A DNA stretch of 64,000 nucleotides. Origin: Fratercula arctica. Lineage: Eukaryota; Chordata; Aves; Charadriiformes; Alcidae. Both the position numbers and the translations under genes were made by a program. A model generated the notes under the pieces. That model ran no database searches. It was not told where the DNA came from and saw nothing but the letters and a program-made list of their open reading frames with translations. The stretch is from NCBI GenBank assembly GCA_947846985.1, contig CANTUZ010000025.1, positions 15,064,100 through 15,128,099 of the forward strand, given 5' to 3'. Each line of letters opens with the position of its first letter. The first letter of the stretch is position 1. Positions 12,231-24,514 of this stretch are shown here, one piece after another.

Positions 12231-13150
12231 CAGCAACAGGAAATACTGCAATCAATGTTCATACTTTACAAGACATCAGAAAGTCCAGCCATGAAACATA
12301 AAGCCATACTGCAAAAGTTTCTATTACTTACGCTGCTCACATGTTTCTTCTGTATCAATTGGTGCAGGATTCAAGACCAGATCTTTGCAACCTTCCTTCA
12401 GAGATCAAGAAACAGGAGTGTGGTTGGTGCTTTCATAGCTGTGTAAAAGGGAGAGGAGCAAGTTATCTGAGCTGTCATCCTTTTTTAGCCTGATTGGGAT
12501 CAAACCCATTATAGTAATTCTTGGTCTTTATATAGCACTTTTCACTCTTAGATTTCACAGCACTTTTCAAGGAAGTAGAAGAGTCTTTGACAAAACCATA
12601 TTCCCATCAGGAATGCACAGTTCACTCAGAAATGAAGCACTTTACAAAATTGTGTCAGATTCAATATAATATTGTTCTGAAGAAAAATGGAATAAAAGCT
12701 CTCACAATTCAAAATACTACATTTTGACATTGTTGAAATAAGCTATTTCTTTCTTTTTGGCTCTTTCTTCTGAAATTACTTTCCATTTCTGTGTTTTAAT
12801 ATTGCATAACACACCATACAATATCATTCCATAATATACTACATCATAATACAAATGATAAAAAGTCAATTGAAATGTTTCAAATCTGTCATAACTATCT
12901 TTCTTGATGAGAAATTAACAATTTCAGTTCTCCTTTCAAGCCATATCCATCTGAAATTGGTAATTCTATCAGTTTTCATTAAGTTGTAATTACATCTTCT
13001 GTATAACCAGAGCAAGTATACTTATTCCTGTTTTACAAATGAGAAATTTGAGTCATGGAAAAGAACAGAACTGAAGCTCAGAAAACAGATGTCAGCAGAG
13101 CTGGAAGTAGAAATTCTAGTTCTGAATATAACTAAACATCTGGGGGTTAT

Positions 13151-13212
13151 CTGTGCAGACAGACCTTTTTCCAAATTTCAAATATTTTTCTTGCAACCAT
13201 TAGCAATAAAAA
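13151..13212 (+). repeat. Dispersed duplicate, copy 2
   Basis: Second copy of the segment at 12172-12230, same orientation, with several substitutions and a small insertion at its left side. Confidence 0.6.
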
Positions 13213-15319
13213 CAATATTTATTTGTTTATTACTCAATGCCTCACTAAACTGATCAAATACAGAACCTCTGCCAGTCCCAAATTTGGAAAATTGATCTAA
13301 TACGTCAAAGAATGAAAGTCCATAGAAATTCTGCCTGAAACAAAGAGGATTTGCACAAAAGAAACTTTATGGGAACTCCAAGGTTTTCAAGTTGATGTAT
13401 CAGCATTTTCAAGTGAAAAACAATTTAATCTGAATATTTCCAGCTATATTCCTAAGTCTTAGTATTTTGTTCCCTTCAGGATTTAAAATCATGATTTCTC
13501 TACACATTAATGGAAAGAAATAAGACCACTGAGTGAAATATGCAGTAGAAGCTGATTTGAGGGTGGTATAGCAGTTTCCAAGAGCAGAATTCTGATCCAC
13601 GTTGATCTGATATGATAAATTAATTACATTTGAAGAAAATCCAGGAGAGCAAATCAAGAACAATAAAGAGGGGTCATCAATATTCAAGAGGTGTGGCTGA
13701 GAAACCTGCTGGTTACACCTTGGTGAACTTTTTAAGCTCATACATTAAGAAGAGGATTCAGACTCTCAGCAGTAAACTGCGTTGCCATCATTTCACTTAA
13801 GCTTCCTTGTTTTCTTATTTCTTTCTTGGAGAAAATTAAAATATTTTTCTTGAAGCTTTTTCATATAAAATTTTTGGATTTTCCCTTTCAAAAAGCCTAT
13901 TCAAATAAAAAAGGTATTTCAAAATTTCTTTGTTTCAAATGTTGAAAAGGGTTGAATAGGTGGATAAAAAGCAACATTTACTTCAAATTAAGAATATATT
14001 TTTAATGTTTCAATTTGTCAAAATTTTCAAACAAAAGCTATATCTGGCTCACCAAATATATTTTCTTTTTCACAAGCTTTGTGGAAATATTATCCAAGCA
14101 AAAAGTAAATCCATTACTTCCACTCTTTTTTCAATAAGTTAATTCCATCTTTCTATACTTGAGTGTCCTCTAGAATGTCTAAACTGAAGAGGAACACGTT
14201 TCTCACTTTTTTAATTTTAAATGATATATAGCCTGTGCTCTTTAAGCATGCTTCCGTAATGTGAGTCTATGTTGAATACATGCAGTACAGTTTATATGCA
14301 TGTTTTACTGAATGTGTCTGACCGTGTGTAGAATCTAGGTGTAAGGGTGCAGATATGGATCTGAGGTTGCTTTTTGTCCAGTACGTATCTAGATGCAGTT
14401 CCTAAGGTGGAGGCTGCTATGTGCTTACACGTGTGGAGAATTACCTCTGAGAGGCTAAGGGTTGTGTCTCAGTGTGTGTAATTTCTGGTGAATAGACTAT
14501 ACGTTTGTGGAGGCCTTTGGGTGTGAGGTGTGAGGGGACAGGTTTCATTTTGAATTCTGCGTATGCGAGCAAAAGATTTTCCATCAATTATTTTTAATTC
14601 ATCTACATGTGATGTGTAAAGGCTATTGGCAGAGTATTGCTTTACACCTACATTTTGCATTGCAGCATAAAGAAAAAGAAAAAAAAGAGAAAAAGATAAA
14701 TGTTGTCCTTTAGATGATAATAAACTCCCTGTGTTAGAAAGAAGCGTTAAAGCTGTCCATTTTAAAACCTATCCTTACACATGATGTAGGTGGTATTTAC
14801 AGACTAAAGAATGGTGACATTTACAGAAGAAAGATGTTTTAGCCACAGATCAAAGCTTTATGTTAGAAGACATTCCTCCATTATGAAGTCACTACAGACC
14901 ATACATTAATGTGTTTAGGAGAAAACACTTGCTTTACCTTTTTACTAAATGACTTGGTTGCATGGTTGCATTGCTACTCAGGAGCATGAGGCACTCTGCC
15001 TATGCAATCTCTCAAAGCAAAGAGCTGAGCTTGGGTGAGAATTTCATCACTGAACACTGTTATGAGGCAAGAAAAGCCACTGCTGACAGGGTCCTAAATT
15101 TAAGTGTACTGAGAGAGGAAAATGACATCAATCGGTGTCATTCTTTAAAACATTTCTAAAATGGTGTATAGGACAAGATGAACCTCCATGATCTTTCACT
15201 AAGTCAATTCCTTATTATTGCCTTGTTACTTTGTCATCTTTTCTTAGCTAGCCATATGGTCTTTCTTACAAAAGATTTGTCATATAAAACATTACAAACT
15301 GAAAGCTAGGTGAGTAGAA

Positions 15320-15566
15320 CAGAATCACAGAATGGTAGGGGTTGGAAGGGACCTTCGGAGATCATCTCGTCCAACCCCCCTGACAGAGCAGGGTCACCTA
15401 GAGCAGGTTGCACATGAATGCGTCCAGGTGAGTTTTGAATGTCTCCAGAGACGGAGACTCCACCACCTCTCTGGGCAGCCTGTTCCAGTGCTCTGCCACC
15501 CTCAAGGTAAAGAAGTTCCTCCTCATGTTGAGATGGAACTTCCTATGTTCGAGTTTGTGCCCGTCA
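15320..15566 (-). mobile_element. 5'-truncated CR1 LINE, 3' end (lineage 2)
   Basis: Read on the minus strand this is the last part of CR1 ORF2 (the [20 protein letters not shown] region) and the 3' UTR ending in an octamer-tail remnant at 15320. It resembles the terminal part of the copies at 20471 and 59846. Similarity ends near 15566, so only about 250 bp was inserted. Confidence 0.88.
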
Positions 15567-16447
15567 GAACAAACCAAGGGTCTTTCAATTGTTGGAGTAG
15601 TGAGATAGTGACATCCAGAAAGTCATTCATCCACCTTAAAATAAATTTCTAAATTAAATTAAAGCATCTGGTTAGCTCCATTGACCACATGCAGAAATGG
15701 TCTTCTATTTGCTAATACTAGATATATAACTTTGATGATTAAATTTAGATGAGATGAAACATGCCTTCAAGAAACTCTATGATAATTCTGTAAACCATAT
15801 CCTTTTGTGCTCCCTTTTGCCCCTGCTCTTTCTTTTGTTCACTTGTCACTTCTCATTTCCATGTCATGTATCTAAATTTAGACAGTAAGCTCTTTGAAGC
15901 AGAAACCAGGCCTGAATATTTGTCTCAACACTGAAAAACAGGCTTAATATACTAGGAGGATAGGCAGCTGTAGAGTGCCTAAGACACTCTAAACAAATTA
16001 ACCATGTATGATTAGAGTTTTATTAGAAAATCTGCTCCCCCTTCCCAATACACCAGAGGAAATTCTACTAAGGCCTGTAGGATGTAGTGAGTTTTAGTTT
16101 TTAAAACTGACTACAGTTTTTACTCTTTAATTTTTTAACCAAGTTTAGTTAAAAAAACATAGTTTTATATAGATTTATTATTGTAATAAACAGCAAAGGA
16201 CTCCTGATCCTGACAACTCACCATAACACCCCACTACAACTGAATGAAGCCAGTAACCTTGGGACTATGAGGAACAATAGAAGGGTTAACATAACAGCAT
16301 GACAAGAAGTAAAACCTAAGTGTTTTATAACATTATAACTCTATTGTTATTATTGTTGAAACTTTTTCTGCACAAAATTATTCTTTTTCTGTAATAATTA
16401 GATTTGAACTAATAATTATAAGACTAGTAAGATTTCAATTATACTGA

Positions 16448-17016
16448 TGTTGTGGGTTTAGCCAAATTGGCCAATGACAAGGTGACAGATGCTCTCCCCC
16501 CACCTCTCACTCCAAGGAGAGTAAGAAGAGAGATAAAGAGATTTATGAGTTTAGAAAAAAAGTAAACTAATGAAATATTAATAATAAAATAAAAAGGAAA
16601 TAATGAAATAGATACAGTATACACAAAACCGTATCAAGCTCCCAGGATGACATCACCAGCAGGCACTGGGGAAGTCCCAGGCTGGACTCAGCGATGGGTG
16701 GGAACTGGATTTTGGATCTGGAGTCAGGAATGCTCAGATTGGGATCAAAGGCAGATGAACAGACAGGGTCCTCCTCGGACGTCAGCCATTGAAGAAAGAG
16801 AGTTGACCCTTTGATCCCTCAGCTTTTATACTGAGCATGGGGCAGATGGGATGGAATACCCCTGTTGGTCAATTGTGGGTCACCTGTCCTGTCTGCTCCT
16901 CCCTGCAGGTGGGACCCCTCTACGCTTTTCCATTTCTGACCCTCCAACGGGGCAAGTAACGAAGTTATCTGACCTTGGTTGTTATAGCAATAAATATAAG
17001 CAAGAGCCTCTCTGCG
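16448..17016 (-). mobile_element. ERVL-type LTR, truncated at its 5' end
   Basis: On the plus strand it opens TGTTGTGGGTTT, the complement of the LTR 3' end, and closely follows the LTR at 33643. A good TATA box is present on the minus strand: CTTTTATA at 16823-16830, read as TATAAAAG. Similarity to the 33643 copy ends at about 17016 within the CTCTCTGCG block, so the U3 5' end is missing. I found no convincing target duplication, in line with truncation. Confidence 0.8.
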
Positions 17017-18729
17017 GGTCCACCCTTATTGTCTGAAAGTCTTGCAACAGAAATACTAAGTCTTACAGAGTCTCTTTATTGAAGAACAAGGGATGTAATT
17101 TAGCATGTAGCACTCCCAGGAAGGCAATTGACTGAAAACTAATTGTTTTTCTCATTACAGAGAACATCAGTGATTGTACCAGTGTCAGTTGCTTTCAGAA
17201 AAGATTCTAGATAAACATTATTTGTAATGTGCAACAATAACAATAGTAATGATAGATTGCATTTGTACAATGACATCCATCTTGATGGAAAACAGTGTGC
17301 TCTAAAATCTTGGTGATCTGTGTCTTTCGTATGTCTGACTCAGACCTTGGATATTTGGATAACAAATTGTGATGACGGCTAGCAAAGAACTGAGCAAATC
17401 TCCCTAACTTTGCTGACTTGTGTCCAAAAACTTCTTGCCAAGGTGTTACAGAGGCACCCCAAAACAACTTCACACAGATAACAAACTTAAACAGACTTTA
17501 ATTTGTAACTAAATCCAAACAGACAAAAACGACGAGACAACAGGGGTAGCAGAAATAATGCTCTGATAACATTTAACAAATTGTAGGTTTGATGTACCAG
17601 TTGTGGAAGTTATTACCACACAACAACACATAAGAACAACGACACATAAGAATGATGATTCCAAAGTGTGCACACACTCACCCACACACAAAGGAAGGCC
17701 TCTCACTCAAGGGTACCCAGAAGATATAATCGCTCACCGAAAAGGGGCGAGGGCTCACTCAAGGATGAGAGATACCCAGATTTGGGCAGGAATATAATAA
17801 GTTTTCAAATGCCAGTGACAAACTCCCATTAATTTCAACTATGTAACACTATTCTTTAATAATACCAATCATCAATTACATTTGGAAAGGAAAAGGAATA
17901 ACAATTGAGTTAATGCATAAGATGGTATGTACCTTCTGTAGGTGAACCAAGGAAGTCAATTATGTGTTTCATCTCACCTACTTAACTGTGTAAATGCTAG
18001 ATGTTGAGTCTAAGTTGGTCACATAGGCTCTATCTATTTGCCATGGAGACATCCCCTCCTAAAAAAGCTCCTTAAGATATGTGAGCTGAAGCATCTCTGA
18101 AGGCTTCTTCCTCTATCAATTTGCTACAGACAGAGACTAGGTATACATGCCTCACTTCTGTAGAAGGAAAGTTACAGAAAACAACTTGAAAGTCTTGTCC
18201 TGAGTGAGTGTGCTTTCATGTTGATTTAACATGTGTGTCTGTATAATTATCCTTTTTACCCCATTTTTGGTTTACTACCTAGAGGCAAATTAATATGAGA
18301 AGGTACGTGTTCCTTGTGCATCTCAGAGGTCCTAAGTATTTTATAGGATGAGGCAATAGAATGAAGGGTTTCCAGCGAAAGCCAATGGAGTCACTAATCA
18401 AGGAAAAGATCTCTAGGGGTGATTGCCATCTGAAATATCCATCTCCAATACCACCTGTGTCCTTAATTTTTTTCCATTAAAGTACTGCTCCAGCCCACAT
18501 TTGAGAGTGAAAAGGACCAGAGAATGTAGCAATGTGACCTCAGTTCAAGGAATGAGAACATTTCAGACTTTGGAACATTTGATCTTAGAGGGTACGATAA
18601 AGGCAAGAACCTCTTTGAAATAAATTTTATATGTGCACATTGATATATCTATCTGCATCAGACAATGTGAAACAGAACAGAAATTGTTGAGATAAAACTC
18701 AGTGGGTCTCTTGGTGGCTTGACATAGGA
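17017..18729. other. Unassigned DNA, possibly an old LTR near 17400-17800
   Basis: No gene recognised. Between about 17700 and 17790 the phrase CTCACTCAAGG...ACCCAGA occurs twice in direct orientation, and a minus-strand ATTAAA lies near 17490. These could be leftovers of an unrelated old LTR, but I could not define ends or a target duplication. Confidence 0.4.
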
Positions 18730-18735
18730 CAGAAC

Positions 18736-19085
18736 TGCGGTGTATGAGGGCACAGACTCCAGCTGTGATAAGCACGAAATCGTTTATTACTTCTCAAGCC
18801 TCGGCTTTTATACCTGAGCTCTAAAACTTTCCATGCACCTGCTAGGCAAGTAAACACATATTTCAGATCACTAACCCAGTCGCCTTATTCGGTTCCCACT
18901 AAGATAAGCACGCGAAGCTGTTTTCTTGTTCCATGTTTATATTGCGAAGCTGTTTTCTGTTCCATGTTTATATTGGACCAGTTCTTCTTCATTCCATCCG
19001 TATCAACATCTGTGTTCCTGCTTCTGTGTGCTCTGCTCACTGTGTCCTTGGCCGTACACAGGCCTCTGCTCATAGATCTGCCACA
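18736..19085 (-). mobile_element. Solo class II (ERVK/alpharetrovirus-like) LTR, exact 6-bp duplication
   Basis: The 350-bp element is flanked by CAGAAC at 18730-18735 and 19086-19091. A 6-bp duplication fits beta/alpharetrovirus-type integration. Read on the minus strand it starts TGTGGCAGATC and ends in CA. It has a TATA box (TATAAAAG, complement around 18804-18812) and, shortly downstream, AATAAA (complement at 18782-18787) before the short U5. The TATA, polyA signal and U5 order is as expected of a compact avian retroviral LTR. No internal sequence is present. The U3 contains a duplicated unit listed separately. Confidence 0.92.
18912..18974 (-). repeat. Duplicated U3 unit inside the class II LTR
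   Basis: GCGAAGCTGTTTTCTTG...TTTATATT is present twice in direct tandem (32 bp and 31 bp, one base deleted in the second). It lies in the U3 upstream of the TATA box, the place where retroviral enhancer repeats occur. An enhancer role is inference. Confidence 0.8.
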
Positions 19086-19091
19086 CAGAAC

Positions 19092-20470
19092 CATAGAGTT
19101 TCATAAGACGGCATCCAGATGCAAAGCTGTTGTGTTCGTTTGATGCTGCAATCATTCTTTTCAACCAAAAATGGTTAATAAAACCCAGTTTTGTTATACC
19201 TTCAGTGGGATTTCAGATCCAGGAAGGACTATACCTAATTTTGTTAAGGAATGGCTATACCAGGTTTGCAGTTTGGATGCACATAAGAACCTATCCTACC
19301 AGGAGCACCAAGTAGCATGAACCAGCATCTACCAATCACCCTACCAGCACTCAGACTCCTGTTTCGCTTGCTCCATGTACTTAAATTTAAGTGTTTTCAG
19401 GATCACAATAAAAATCAATTGTTCCAAGATAGTCGAGAAATGAAATGGAAGCTGAAATGGAAGCTGAAATTTGTCGTATATAGCATTCCAGCCACAGACC
19501 TTCTTCTGTGCATTAGAGCAAAATGAGCAAGAAGAAAGATAAAAGTTTCAAAATGGGCAAAGGAGAAGGAATAATTACTTTTTCATGTTTAAAAATGACA
19601 AAAATATTGAAGGCTAAGTGAAGAAATATTGTGGGTTTATATACTATCCTAACTAGGTTTTAGAAACAATGGAGAACAAAAAACCCTCAAATTATAAAAA
19701 CAAATAACATAATTTCATTGGACAATCTTTCCTTTTCTGCTAATATTTCTGGATTCTAAATTTTAGTTAAATGTGTCATTGTTTCAGTTTAAGTCTTGAA
19801 TGTGAAATGTACAATTTAGGTTAGTTAAATGCACTGAAGCCTCCGAAACATCACTGCCAGAGCTTTGAATGGAATTAACAAGTGCATGTACAAATTACAT
19901 CTTATTATTCAGCAGATTCATGCCTAGATTATTTGTGAGGGAGATACAGAACCCCTATTCTCCAGGGATTAAAATTTTTCTGATGAAAGGAACATCAGCT
20001 CTAAACTCAACTAACATAAGAATGTCATGGTCTCAGGTTATCTTGATGCACAGATGTTACTGAGATTACAAAACAGAATATGATTAGGAAAATCTCTTTT
20101 TCTGGCTGCACGCAAGCACAAGGAATAAACCAATGCTGTCTGAAACTCACGACTCCATTTTGGAAGAAAATCAGAGCTTTAAAAAATGAAAAAGTTTACA
20201 TGTTATTTTGAAGGCAAAGAATTTCAGCACTTCCTGCAGAAATAACTCTTCTACTTTAGCAATCAGTGCACTGCCCTCCTAAAGTGGATAGCTTAAAACT
20301 AGAAGCTTAAAAGTTTTGGGAGCTCTGGATTAATTTGTGGCTCGAGACACATAGTTACCCAATGGGAAGCCTTGAAAATCTGAAAAGCTATAAAAAATTG
20401 TCAGTGAGAAACAATCACAATACCCTACGCTTAATTTAGTTTCCTGTTACATTTATGTGTTCTGAATTAC
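19092..20470. other. Unassigned unique DNA
   Basis: No recognised gene or element. A 12-bp tandem (TGAAATGGAAGC, about 2.5 copies) lies at 19441-19470. Confidence 0.6.
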
Positions 20471-22113
20471 AGAATGAATGATAGAATGATAGGGGTTGAA
20501 GGGACCTCTGGAGATCATCTAGTCCAACCGCCCTGCCAGAGGAGGTTCACCTAGAGCAGGTTGGACAGGAACGTGTCCAGGAGGGTTTTGAATGTCTCCA
20601 GAGACGGAGACTCCACCACCTCTCTGGGCAGCCTGTTCCAGTGCTCTGCCACCCTCAAAGTAAAAAAGTTCCTCCTCATGTTGAGATGGAATTTCCTATG
20701 TTCCAGCATGTGACCATTGCCCCTTGTCCTGTCGCTGGGCACCACTGAGAAAAGACTGGCCCCATCCTCTTGACACTCATCCTTAGATATTTATAAGCAT
20801 TGATAAGATCACCCCCTCAGTCGTCATTTTTCCAGACTAAAAAGACCCAAGTCCCTCAGCCTTTCTTCATACAGGAGAAGTTCTACTCCCCTAATCATCT
20901 TGGTAGCCCTTTGCTGTACCCTCTCCAGCAGTTCCCTGTCCTTCTGGAACCGAGGAGCCCAGAACTGGACACAGTACTCCAGAAGCGGCCTCACCAAGGC
21001 AGAGTAGAGGGGAAGGATGACCTCCCTCGATCTGCTTGCCACACTCTTCTTGATGCACCCCAGGATGCCCTTGGCCTTCTTGGCCACAAGGGCACATTGC
21101 TGCCTCATGGTCATCCTGTTGTCCACCAGGACTCCCAGATCTCTTTCCACAGAGCTGCTCTCCAGCAGGTCAGCCCCCAACCTGTACTGGTGCATGGGGT
21201 TATTCCTCCCCAGGTGCAGGACCCTACACTTGCCCTTACTGAATTTCATAAGGTTCCTCTCCGCCCAACTCACCAGCCTGTCCAGGTCTCTCTGTATGGC
21301 GGCACAGCCTTCTGGTGTGTCAGCCACCCCTCCCAGCTTTGTGTCATCAGCAAACTTGCTGAGGGTGCACTCTGTCCCCTCATCCAGGTCATTGATGAAT
21401 ATGTTGAAGAGGACTGGACCCAGTACTGACCCCTGGGGAACACCACGTGTCACTGACCTCCAACTGGATTCTGTGCCCCTAATGACAACCCTCTGAGCTC
21501 TATCTTTCAACCAGTTTTCTATCCACCTTACTTTCCATTCATCTAACCCACACTTCCTAAGCTTCCCTATGAGGATGCTGTGGGAGACAGTGTCGAAAGC
21601 CTTGCTGAAGTCAAGGTAGACAACATCCACTGCCCTCCCCTCATCTATCCATCCAGTCATGCTATCGTAGAAGGTTATCAGATTAGTCAGACATGATTTC
21701 CCCTTGGTGAATCCGTGTTGACTACTTCCAACAGCTTTCCGATAGCTGTTCCATCATCTTTCCAGGGATGGAGGTGAGGCTGACTGGCCTGTGGTTTCCT
21801 GGGTCTTCCTTCTTGCCCTTTTTGAAGACTGGAGTGACATTGGCTTTCCTCCAGTCCTCAGGCACCTCGCCTGTTCTCCAGGACCTTTCAAAGATGATGG
21901 AGAGCAGCCCAGCAATGACTTCTGCCAGCTCCCTCAGCACTCTCAGGTAGATCCCATCAGGACCCACGGACTTGTGGATATCCAGTTCACTTAATTGATC
22001 TCTCACTTGATCCTCCTCAACCAAGGGGAAGTCTTCCTTCGTCCAGACTTTCCCTGTTACTTTCTCCAAAGTCTAGAACTCCTGAGGGATGGCCTGAGCA
22101 GTAAAGACTGAAG
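20471..22113 (-). mobile_element. CR1 LINE 3' portion (lineage 2), left part of a mosaic
   Basis: On the minus strand this runs from within ORF2, just before the EKVTGKVW segment near 22070, through the RT and C-terminal region to the 3' end at 20471 with a short ATAGAATG-type tail. Its 5' boundary is at about 22113, where an ERV integrase fragment abuts. The first 0.49 kb repeats sequence that is also present at 22682-23202. An internal deletion of about 34 bp near 21735 distinguishes it from that second copy. Confidence 0.9.
20551..22069 (-). pseudogene. CR1 ORF2 fragment: reverse transcriptase and C-terminus
   Basis: Open pieces at 21722-22069, 20824-21660 and 20551-20745 together cover RT to the end of ORF2. 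The catalytic motifs [11 protein letters not shown] (near 21610) and FADDTK (near 21350) are intact, and [10 protein letters not shown] lies between them. A frame change with a 34-bp deletion near 21720 and another break near 20750-20820 inactivate it. The final block [20 protein letters not shown] is present. Without the endonuclease and with these breaks it cannot make ORF2 protein. Confidence 0.9.
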
Positions 22114-22681
22114 CATCTTTTAGGAGGCATTGACTATTTCCAGCCAGGGCTGTAGTCCAAATTGTCGTCTTCATGGAAACTCTTGATATATAGATGTAAC
22201 CGGTTCTTTTTAGAGCATATTCCTTTCATGCACCACAGGGACGTTATCCCCTTCTACTGTATGTAAAAGGTCTGACTGAGCAGGACCAGCTCGATTGATG
22301 GATCCCCTGCTGTTAACTAACCAGGTAGCTTGTGCTAAAGGCTTGTCCCAATTTTTAAATGTTCCATCACCCATTGCTTTCAGGGTAGTTTTTAATAATC
22401 CCTTGTATCGCTCAACTTTCCCAGAAGCTGGTGCATGATAGGGGATATGATATACCCACTCAATGCCATGTTCTTTTGCCCAAGTACGTATAAGACTATT
22501 TTTGAAATGAGTCCCTTTGTCTGACTCAATTCTTTCTGGAGTACCATGTCGCCACAAGACTTGCCTTTCAAGGCCCAGGATGGTATTCCTGGCAGTGGCA
22601 TGGGGTATGGCGTAGGTTTCCAACCATGTGGTGCTTCCTTCCACCATTGTAAGAACATAGCGCTTACCCTGGCAGGGTTAT
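22114..22681 (-). pseudogene. ERV pol fragment: integrase core (class III/ERVL-like)
   Basis: An open minus-strand frame, 22210-22647 and a few codons upstream, encodes a retroviral integrase core. The second catalytic aspartate is in ESDKGTHF and the catalytic glutamate in GKVERYKG. At the first catalytic position the sequence reads TMVEG, so the usual D is E. The spacing and the phrases IEWVYHIPY and WLETYAIP resemble ERVL-type integrases as I know them; the class assignment is from memory. The frame stops at 22210, and 22114-22209 holds only weak further similarity. No zinc-binding N-terminal domain, RT or LTR accompanies it. Both edges meet CR1 sequence abruptly, near 22681 and 22113. Confidence 0.82.
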
Positions 22682-24345
22682 CACTGCCCTCCCCTCATCT
22701 ATCCATCCAGTCATGCCATCATAGAAGGCTATCAGGTTAGTCAGACATGATTTCCCCTTGGTGAATCCGTGTTGACTAATTCTGATAGCTTTCTTTTCCT
22801 CCACATGCTTTGAGATGACGCCCAGAATGAGCTGTTCCATCATCTTTCCAGGGATGGAGGTGAGGCTGACCGGCCTGTAGTTTCCTGGGTTTTCCTTCTT
22901 GCCCTTTTTGAAGACTGGAGTGACATTAGCTTTCCTCCAGTCCTCAGGCACCTTGCCTGTTCTCCAGGACCTTTCAAAGATGATGGAGAGCAGCCCAGCA
23001 ATGACTTCCACCAGCTCCCTCAGCACTCTCAGGTAGAGCCCATCAGGACCCATGGACTTGTGGATATCCAATTGACTTAATTGATCTCTCACTTGATCCT
23101 CCTCAACCAAGGGGAAGTCTTCCTTCATCCAGACTTTCCCTGTTACTTTCTCCAAAGTCTGGGACTCCTGAGGGCTGGGCCGAGCAGCAAAGACCAAAGC
23201 AAAGAAGGCATTCAGTAACTCCGCCTTCTCTATATCCTTTGGTACCATGGCTCCTGTCTCATTCAACAGCAGGCCCACAACTTCTCTAGTTTTCCTTTTG
23301 CCTCCAATATACTTGAAGAAGCCCTTCCTGTTGAGCTTGACATCCCTTGCCAGGTTTAATTCCAAGGAGGCCTTGGCTTTCCTTGTTTCATCCCTGCACG
23401 CTCTGGTGGCATTCTTGTAATCTTCCCAAGTGGTCAGTCCCTTCTTCCACATGCTGTAAACTTCCCTCTTCCACTTGAGCTTTTTCAGAAGCTCCCTGTT
23501 CAACCACGCAGGTCTCCTGCGTCCCTTGCCTGATTTCTTGCTCTTAGGGATGCACCAATCCTGAGCTTGGAGGAAGTGGTATTTGAATATCAACCAGCTC
23601 TCTTGAGTCCCCCTGCCTTCCAGAGCCCTAGCCCATGGGATTTCTCCAAGCAGTTTCTTGAAGAGGTCAAAGTTAGCCCTGCTGAAGTCCAAGGCTGCAA
23701 TCCTACTTGTTGTTTTGTGCATACTACCCATGATCCTGAACTCTATCTTCACATGATCACTACAGCCAAGGCTGCCCCCAACCTTCATGTCCTCCACCAG
23801 TCCCTGTGTTTGTCAATACTAGGTCCAGTAGTACTCCTCTCCTTGTTGGCTCCTGCACCACCTGAGTCAAAAAGTTGTCATCAATACACTGGAGGAACCT
23901 CCTGGACTGTGCATGCCTGGCTGTGTGGTCTTCCCAGCAGACATCAGGGTGATTGAAGTCCCCCATGAGAAGCAAGGCCTGTGATTGTGAGGCTACTTTC
24001 AGCTGTCTGTAGAAGGCCTCATCAGCTTCCCCATCCTGATCAGGTGGTCTGTAATAAACACCCACAACAGTGTCTCTCATATTAGCCTGCCCCTTAATCC
24101 TTACCCACAAGCTCTCAACTCTCTCTTCATCTGCCCCCAGGGAGAGCTTGATACATTCCAGATGCTCTCTCACATAGAGAGCAACTCCACCACCTCACCT
24201 GGCTGGCCTGTCTTTCCTGAAAAGGATGTAGCGTTCCAGTCATGTGAGCTATCCCACCATGTCTCAGTGATTGCAATGAGATCATGGCCCTGCGACCGCA
24301 CACAAATCTCCAGCTCTTCCTGCTTATTCCCCATGCTGCGTGCAT
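22682..24345 (-). pseudogene. CR1 ORF2 N-terminal part: endonuclease and start of RT
   Basis: Endonuclease segments are at 24127-24345 and 23760-24173, with YRPPDQDGEADEAFYRQL, LLMGDFNHPDVCW and LDLVLTN. A frame change near 23780-23800 leads into 22664-23797, which carries the linker and the first RT blocks: [29 protein letters not shown] and [11 protein letters not shown]. The frame then runs into the ERV junction after [11 protein letters not shown], so both catalytic aspartate motifs of the RT are lost. The reading frame therefore ends in a few non-CR1 codons. Confidence 0.9.
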
Positions 24346-24514
24346 TGGTGTATAAACATTTCAGAGAGGGAACTGTGTGTGTAATTTTCAGCTACAGAGA
24401 TGTGGTAGGTCTTCTGGTTCTTAAAAATACTAGCACGCTCCCCCACAAGTGCTGAGCTACTACACCCAGGCACCTCACTGGCAAGCCCTGATGCATCCCC
24501 ACCCCCCTTCAAAT

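Larger units (their letters stand above)
10715..15319. other. Unassigned AT-rich unique DNA
   Basis: About 4.6 kb with no recognised gene. The longest open frame, 12054-12446 (130 codons), has no signal, domain or composition that supports a protein. A duplicated segment of about 60 bp (12172 and 13151) and a 16-bp tandem (11790-11821) are listed separately. Confidence 0.6.

Noticed and set aside
12054..12446. 130-codon open frame as a possible host gene
   Set aside because: AT-rich, no domain, no plausible splice or promoter context, and it overlaps one of the two duplicated 60-bp segments.
17400..17800. Possible third type of LTR
   Set aside because: Some LTR-like phrases and an ATTAAA occur, but no TG...CA ends or target duplication could be defined.
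20800..21496. Plus-strand frames of 209 and 159 codons
   Set aside because: They are antisense shadows of the CR1 reverse transcriptase on the minus strand; the same shadow appears opposite the RT at 61108-61587.
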